DNA from: Chromatiales bacterium
Lineage (GTDB): Bacteria; Pseudomonadota; Gammaproteobacteria; Chromatiales; Chromatiaceae
DNA: 64,000 nucleotides
Assembly (NCBI GenBank): GCA_028280505.1
Contig: JANQLO010000005.1
Location: 16,969-80,968, forward strand
Direction of reading: 5' to 3'
Shown here: positions 61,840-64,000 of the stretch, one piece after another
How the letters are laid out: the number at the start of each line of letters is the position of its first letter
How positions within the stretch are numbered: the first letter of the stretch is position 1
Notes under the pieces: model-generated
What the model was told of the DNA's origin: nothing
What the model saw: the letters and a program-made list of their open reading frames with translations, nothing else
Database searches by the model: none
Program-made: the position numbers and the translations under genes

Positions 61840-62103
61840 ATGGAAGACCAATGGCAAGAACGGGTTCGCCCGGTTCGTTTGGAGCGCCGTTACGAATTCG
61901 CAGACTATGCGACCCTGCGGGATTTTCTCGATCGCGCGGCCGAATTGTCCGAGCGGGAAGGGCTCTATCCCGACATGGGATTCGGGCGCGACTATGTCAA
62001 CATTACCATTCATCTGGACGAAGGTGCCGATGCCATCGCACCGGCGCAACGTCGCTTTGCCGAACAGCTCGATTACATCAGTCGGGTGATACCAAGCAAC
62101 TGA
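61840..62103 (+). CDS. Alpha-carboxysome Rubisco assembly factor, acRAF-like (pterin dehydratase fold)
   Basis: An 87-residue protein with the fold of pterin-4a-carbinolamine dehydratase (RRYEFADYATLRDFLDRAAELS, then GFGRDYVNITIHLDEGADAIAPAQ) but without the full catalytic histidine set of the true enzyme. In alpha-carboxysome operons this family is a Rubisco assembly chaperone. GAGGAGCGTAACG precedes the ATG. mcdA follows after 13 bases. Confidence 0.85.
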   Translation: MEDQWQERVRPVRLERRYEFADYATLRDFLDRAAELSEREGLYPDMGFGRDYVNITIHLDEGADAIAPAQRRFAEQLDYISRVIPSN

Positions 62104-62116
62104 GCGGAAACGACGC

Positions 62117-62743
62117 GTGACCATCATCGCCCTGGTGGGCAACAAGGGTGGCGCAGGCAAGACCACGTTGACGGTCAATATCGCCAGCGCGATGTCGCAG
62201 ACCGCGTCGACCGTGGTGGTCGATGCCGACCCGCAACGCTCTTCCCTTCAGTGGAGAGCCATGCGTGATACGCCACAGGGCTTGAACGTGCTCGATGGTG
62301 TCGACGACTTGGCTCAGGCCGTCGATCAGGCACGGGACGGGCACACGCATGTCATGATCGATTGCCCGCCGTCGGTACATGCGTCGCAGACCCATGAGGC
62401 GCTTCGTCTGTGCGATATTGCCTTGGTTCCGGTGCAACCGTCGCCGCTCGATCTTTGGGCAACGGTGCATATCGAACAGGCGGTCGAGACGGCACGTGAA
62501 AACAACCCGACGTTGCGTGCGTTGTTGATTATCAATCAGCTCGAGCCACGCACGCGATTATCAAAACTGGTTCGCCAGGGATTGGCCGAATTGTCGATGC
62601 CTGCGGCCGATGCCGCCATTCGTCGACGGGTTGCCTATCGTGTCAGCGTGCTCGAAGGCAAGAGTGTGTTTGAATTGGGCAGCCAAGGGCGTGCCGCGGC
62701 TGAGGAGATTCTTCAATTGATCAGCGAGGTGAACCTGCAATGA
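62117..62743 (+). CDS. mcdA: Carboxysome-positioning ParA-family ATPase McdA
   Basis: McdA binds the nucleoid as an ATP dimer and distributes carboxysomes evenly. The 208-residue protein has the deviant Walker A GNKGGAGKTTL, VVDADPQRSSLQW, VMIDCPPSVHASQ and VPVQPSPLDLWAT; the early lysine of the deviant ParA motif is present. The start is the GTG at 62117 after GCGGAAAC. It overlaps mcdB by four bases (ATGA). Confidence 0.92.
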   Translation: MTIIALVGNKGGAGKTTLTVNIASAMSQTASTVVVDADPQRSSLQWRAMRDTPQGLNVLDGVDDLAQAVDQARDGHTHVMIDCPPSVHASQTHEALRLCDIALVPVQPSPLDLWATVHIEQAVETARENNPTLRALLIINQLEPRTRLSKLVRQGLAELSMPAADAAIRRRVAYRVSVLEGKSVFELGSQGRAAAEEILQLISEVNLQ

Positions 62744-62952
62744 CCACGTCCGACAAGACCGCAGACAAGCTGGTCCAGTCTATTCGCAAGACCAAGGCCG
62801 GTGCGTCGCCAGCCGCACCCAAGACACGTACAACCACAACGCGTAAAAAGGCTCCGGCAGCGAAGTCACGCAGCAGCACTCGAACCACCGCCTCTGCGAA
62901 GACAACGACCGTTGATCCCTATCAGTCCGGGCGGCGGGTTTGGCCTGACTGA
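62740..62952 (+). CDS. mcdB: Carboxysome-positioning protein McdB
   Basis: A 70-residue basic, low-complexity protein, with runs of Thr/Lys/Ala/Ser (TRKKAPAAKSRSSTRTT) and the C-terminal RRVWPD, where an invariant tryptophan near the end is typical of alpha-McdB. It should tether the carboxysome and stimulate McdA ATPase. It is coupled with mcdA by an ATGA overlap. The disordered composition makes similarity hard to judge beyond this context. Confidence 0.82.
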   Translation: MTTSDKTADKLVQSIRKTKAGASPAAPKTRTTTTRKKAPAAKSRSSTRTTASAKTTTVDPYQSGRRVWPD

Positions 62953-63049
62953 ACCGCTGTCTGTCGACGCAAATGTGAAGGCTGGTCCTGTGCCAAATCG
63001 AAAGGTCTCAGACGGCCGGTGTTGATGATTTGGACACAAGGTAGACGTT

Positions 63050-64000
63050 ATGCCCCCTTATAGCGAGCAGACTTATACACCGCCGGCTGCCATGCCAGAT
63101 TACCTGATCCGTCATGCAACCTTGCGGCAGCTCCAGGTGTTCGAGGCGATCGTCCGTCTCGGTAGCTTCACCCGTGCCGCCGAAGAACTGTTCCTGACCC
63201 AGCCGACGGTCTCGATGCAGACGAAAAAACTTGCCGAATCGATGGGGCTGCCTTTGTTCGAGCACGTCGGCCGAAACGTCAAGCCGACCGAGGCGGGGCG
63301 CGAGCTGTACGATAGCTGTCGCAAGATTTTCGAGACCCTGGCCAATCTGGAAATGAAGATGGCCGACCTCAAAGGCATCAAACGCGGGCGTCTACGCTTG
63401 GGTGTGATTACCACCGCCAAGTATTTTGCGCCCGAGGTGCTGGGAGAGTTCTGTCAACAATATCCGGGGATCGAAGTCGCGCTAAAGGTGACCAACCGTG
63501 ATCGCATCATCGAGCGCATCAACGCCAATGAAGACGATCTGTACATCATGGGACAGGCGCCGTCGGGCGAGTCCGAGGTCGAGGCCTTTTCGTTCGCGCC
63601 GAATCCGCTGGTCATGCTCGCGCGGCGCGACCACCCCCTGGTCGGCAAGCGCAACATTCCCCTATCTCGGATCGCAAAAGAGCCGATCATTCTGCGCGAG
63701 CCCGGTTCCGGTATTCGCGATACCACGCTGAAACTGTTCAACCAAGCGGGCCTGCAACCACAGGTAAGAATGGAGCTCGGTAGTAACGAAGCGATCAAGC
63801 ACGCCATCGTCGGTGGATTGGGCCTGTCGGTATTGTCGCTGCATACCCTGACGCTCGAAGGCACCGATGGGCCGGTTGCGATACTCGACGTCAAAGGTTT
63901 CCCCATCATGCGGCAGTGGTACCTGGTCTATCCGCGTGGCAAGGAGTTGTCGCTGGTTGCGCGCGCCTTTCTCGAATTCGCGATCGAAAGCGAGGTCGCG
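63050..64000 (+). CDS. cbbR: LysR-type regulator CbbR-like (3' end cut by the window)
   Basis: The visible 317 codons show a LysR helix-turn-helix (RHATLRQLQVFEAIV, GSFTRAAEELFLTQPTVSM) and most of the ligand-binding domain (RGRLRLGVITTAKYFAPE; LREPGSGIRDTTLKLF; GSNEAIKHAIVGGLGLSVL). This is the typical CbbR, which senses RuBP or related metabolites and activates the cbb operon. It lies downstream of mcdB on the same strand, instead of being divergent from cbbL as in many relatives. AAGGTAG precedes the ATG; an ATG at 63092 is possible but has no binding site. No stop codon is seen before 64000. Confidence 0.9.
   Translation, partial: MPPYSEQTYTPPAAMPDYLIRHATLRQLQVFEAIVRLGSFTRAAEELFLTQPTVSMQTKKLAESMGLPLFEHVGRNVKPTEAGRELYDSCRKIFETLANLEMKMADLKGIKRGRLRLGVITTAKYFAPEVLGEFCQQYPGIEVALKVTNRDRIIERINANEDDLYIMGQAPSGESEVEAFSFAPNPLVMLARRDHPLVGKRNIPLSRIAKEPIILREPGSGIRDTTLKLFNQAGLQPQVRMELGSNEAIKHAIVGGLGLSVLSLHTLTLEGTDGPVAILDVKGFPIMRQWYLVYPRGKELSLVARAFLEFAIESEVA

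Noticed and set aside
1..64000. CRISPR array, prophage or large integrated element
   Set aside because: I saw no regularly spaced direct repeats, integrase or phage structural genes; repeats inside csoS2 are coding, and the shell genes are tandem paralogues.

Overview
The window looks like chromosome from a gammaproteobacterial chemolithoautotroph or phototroph, most likely a sulfur-oxidiser of the Chromatiales or a close relative. The evidence is a complete alpha-carboxysome/form IA Rubisco operon, ParC/ParE topoisomerase IV, the nrdR-rib-nusB-thiL-pgpA gene order, a proteobacterial class GN sortase unit, and many c-di-GMP and HDOD signalling proteins. No species can be named from sequence reading alone. 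Protein families were assigned by recognising motifs; no database search was run.

Layout. 1-2.6 kb: a small palindromic mobile-element remnant, a degenerate GGDEF protein, folD, and a Pro-Arg-His tRNA cluster with its promoter and terminator. 2.6-12.1 kb: glyA, nrdR, and the riboflavin/nusB/thiL/pgpA block, interrupted by a minus-strand patatin/class II aldolase pair, then a membrane-anchored or periplasmic aspartic protease. 12.1-14.3 kb (minus): folE2, ispA, xseB. 14.4-18.5 kb: a CNP1-like protein, parE, and a di-haem cytochrome c fused to DUF302 followed by a second DUF302 protein. 18.9-26.4 kb: a PstS-like protein, porin and GGDEF-EAL protein in one unit, an unknown secreted protein, and a convergent pair of HDOD paralogues. 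26.5-33.5 kb: metallo-hydrolase, sirtuin, a 264-bp element with nested inverted repeats, parC, a lipoprotein, an ABC exporter and a small conserved protein.

33.7-39.6 kb holds a class GN sortase system: a response regulator and histidine kinase on the minus strand, divergent from a VIT/vWA target with an LPRTA-type sorting tail and its sortase. 39.6-53.6 kb is mixed: a GGDEF protein, mrcB, lipoproteins, a YoaA-type helicase, a TlpA-like thioredoxin, an orphan ccoQ, DUF1499, GNAT, a frameshifted P-loop kinase, a cupin with a 22-bp perfect palindrome upstream, and a sigma-54 activator overlapping a SafE/TauE-type membrane protein.

53.9-64 kb is the carboxysome operon: cbbL, cbbS, csoS2, csoSCA, csoS4A, csoS4B, three csoS1 paralogues, a bacterioferritin-like gene, an acRAF-type gene, mcdA, mcdB, and a cbbR-like regulator cut by the window end. 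Together these encode the enzyme, its scaffold, the carbonic anhydrase, the shell hexamers and pentamers, a Rubisco assembly factor and the partition system that spaces carboxysomes in the cell. The strongest leads for something new are the 264-bp nested-palindrome element, the sortase unit, the palindromic operator plus orphan terminator near 51.6-51.8 kb, and the sigma-54 activator with an altered GAFTGA loop.
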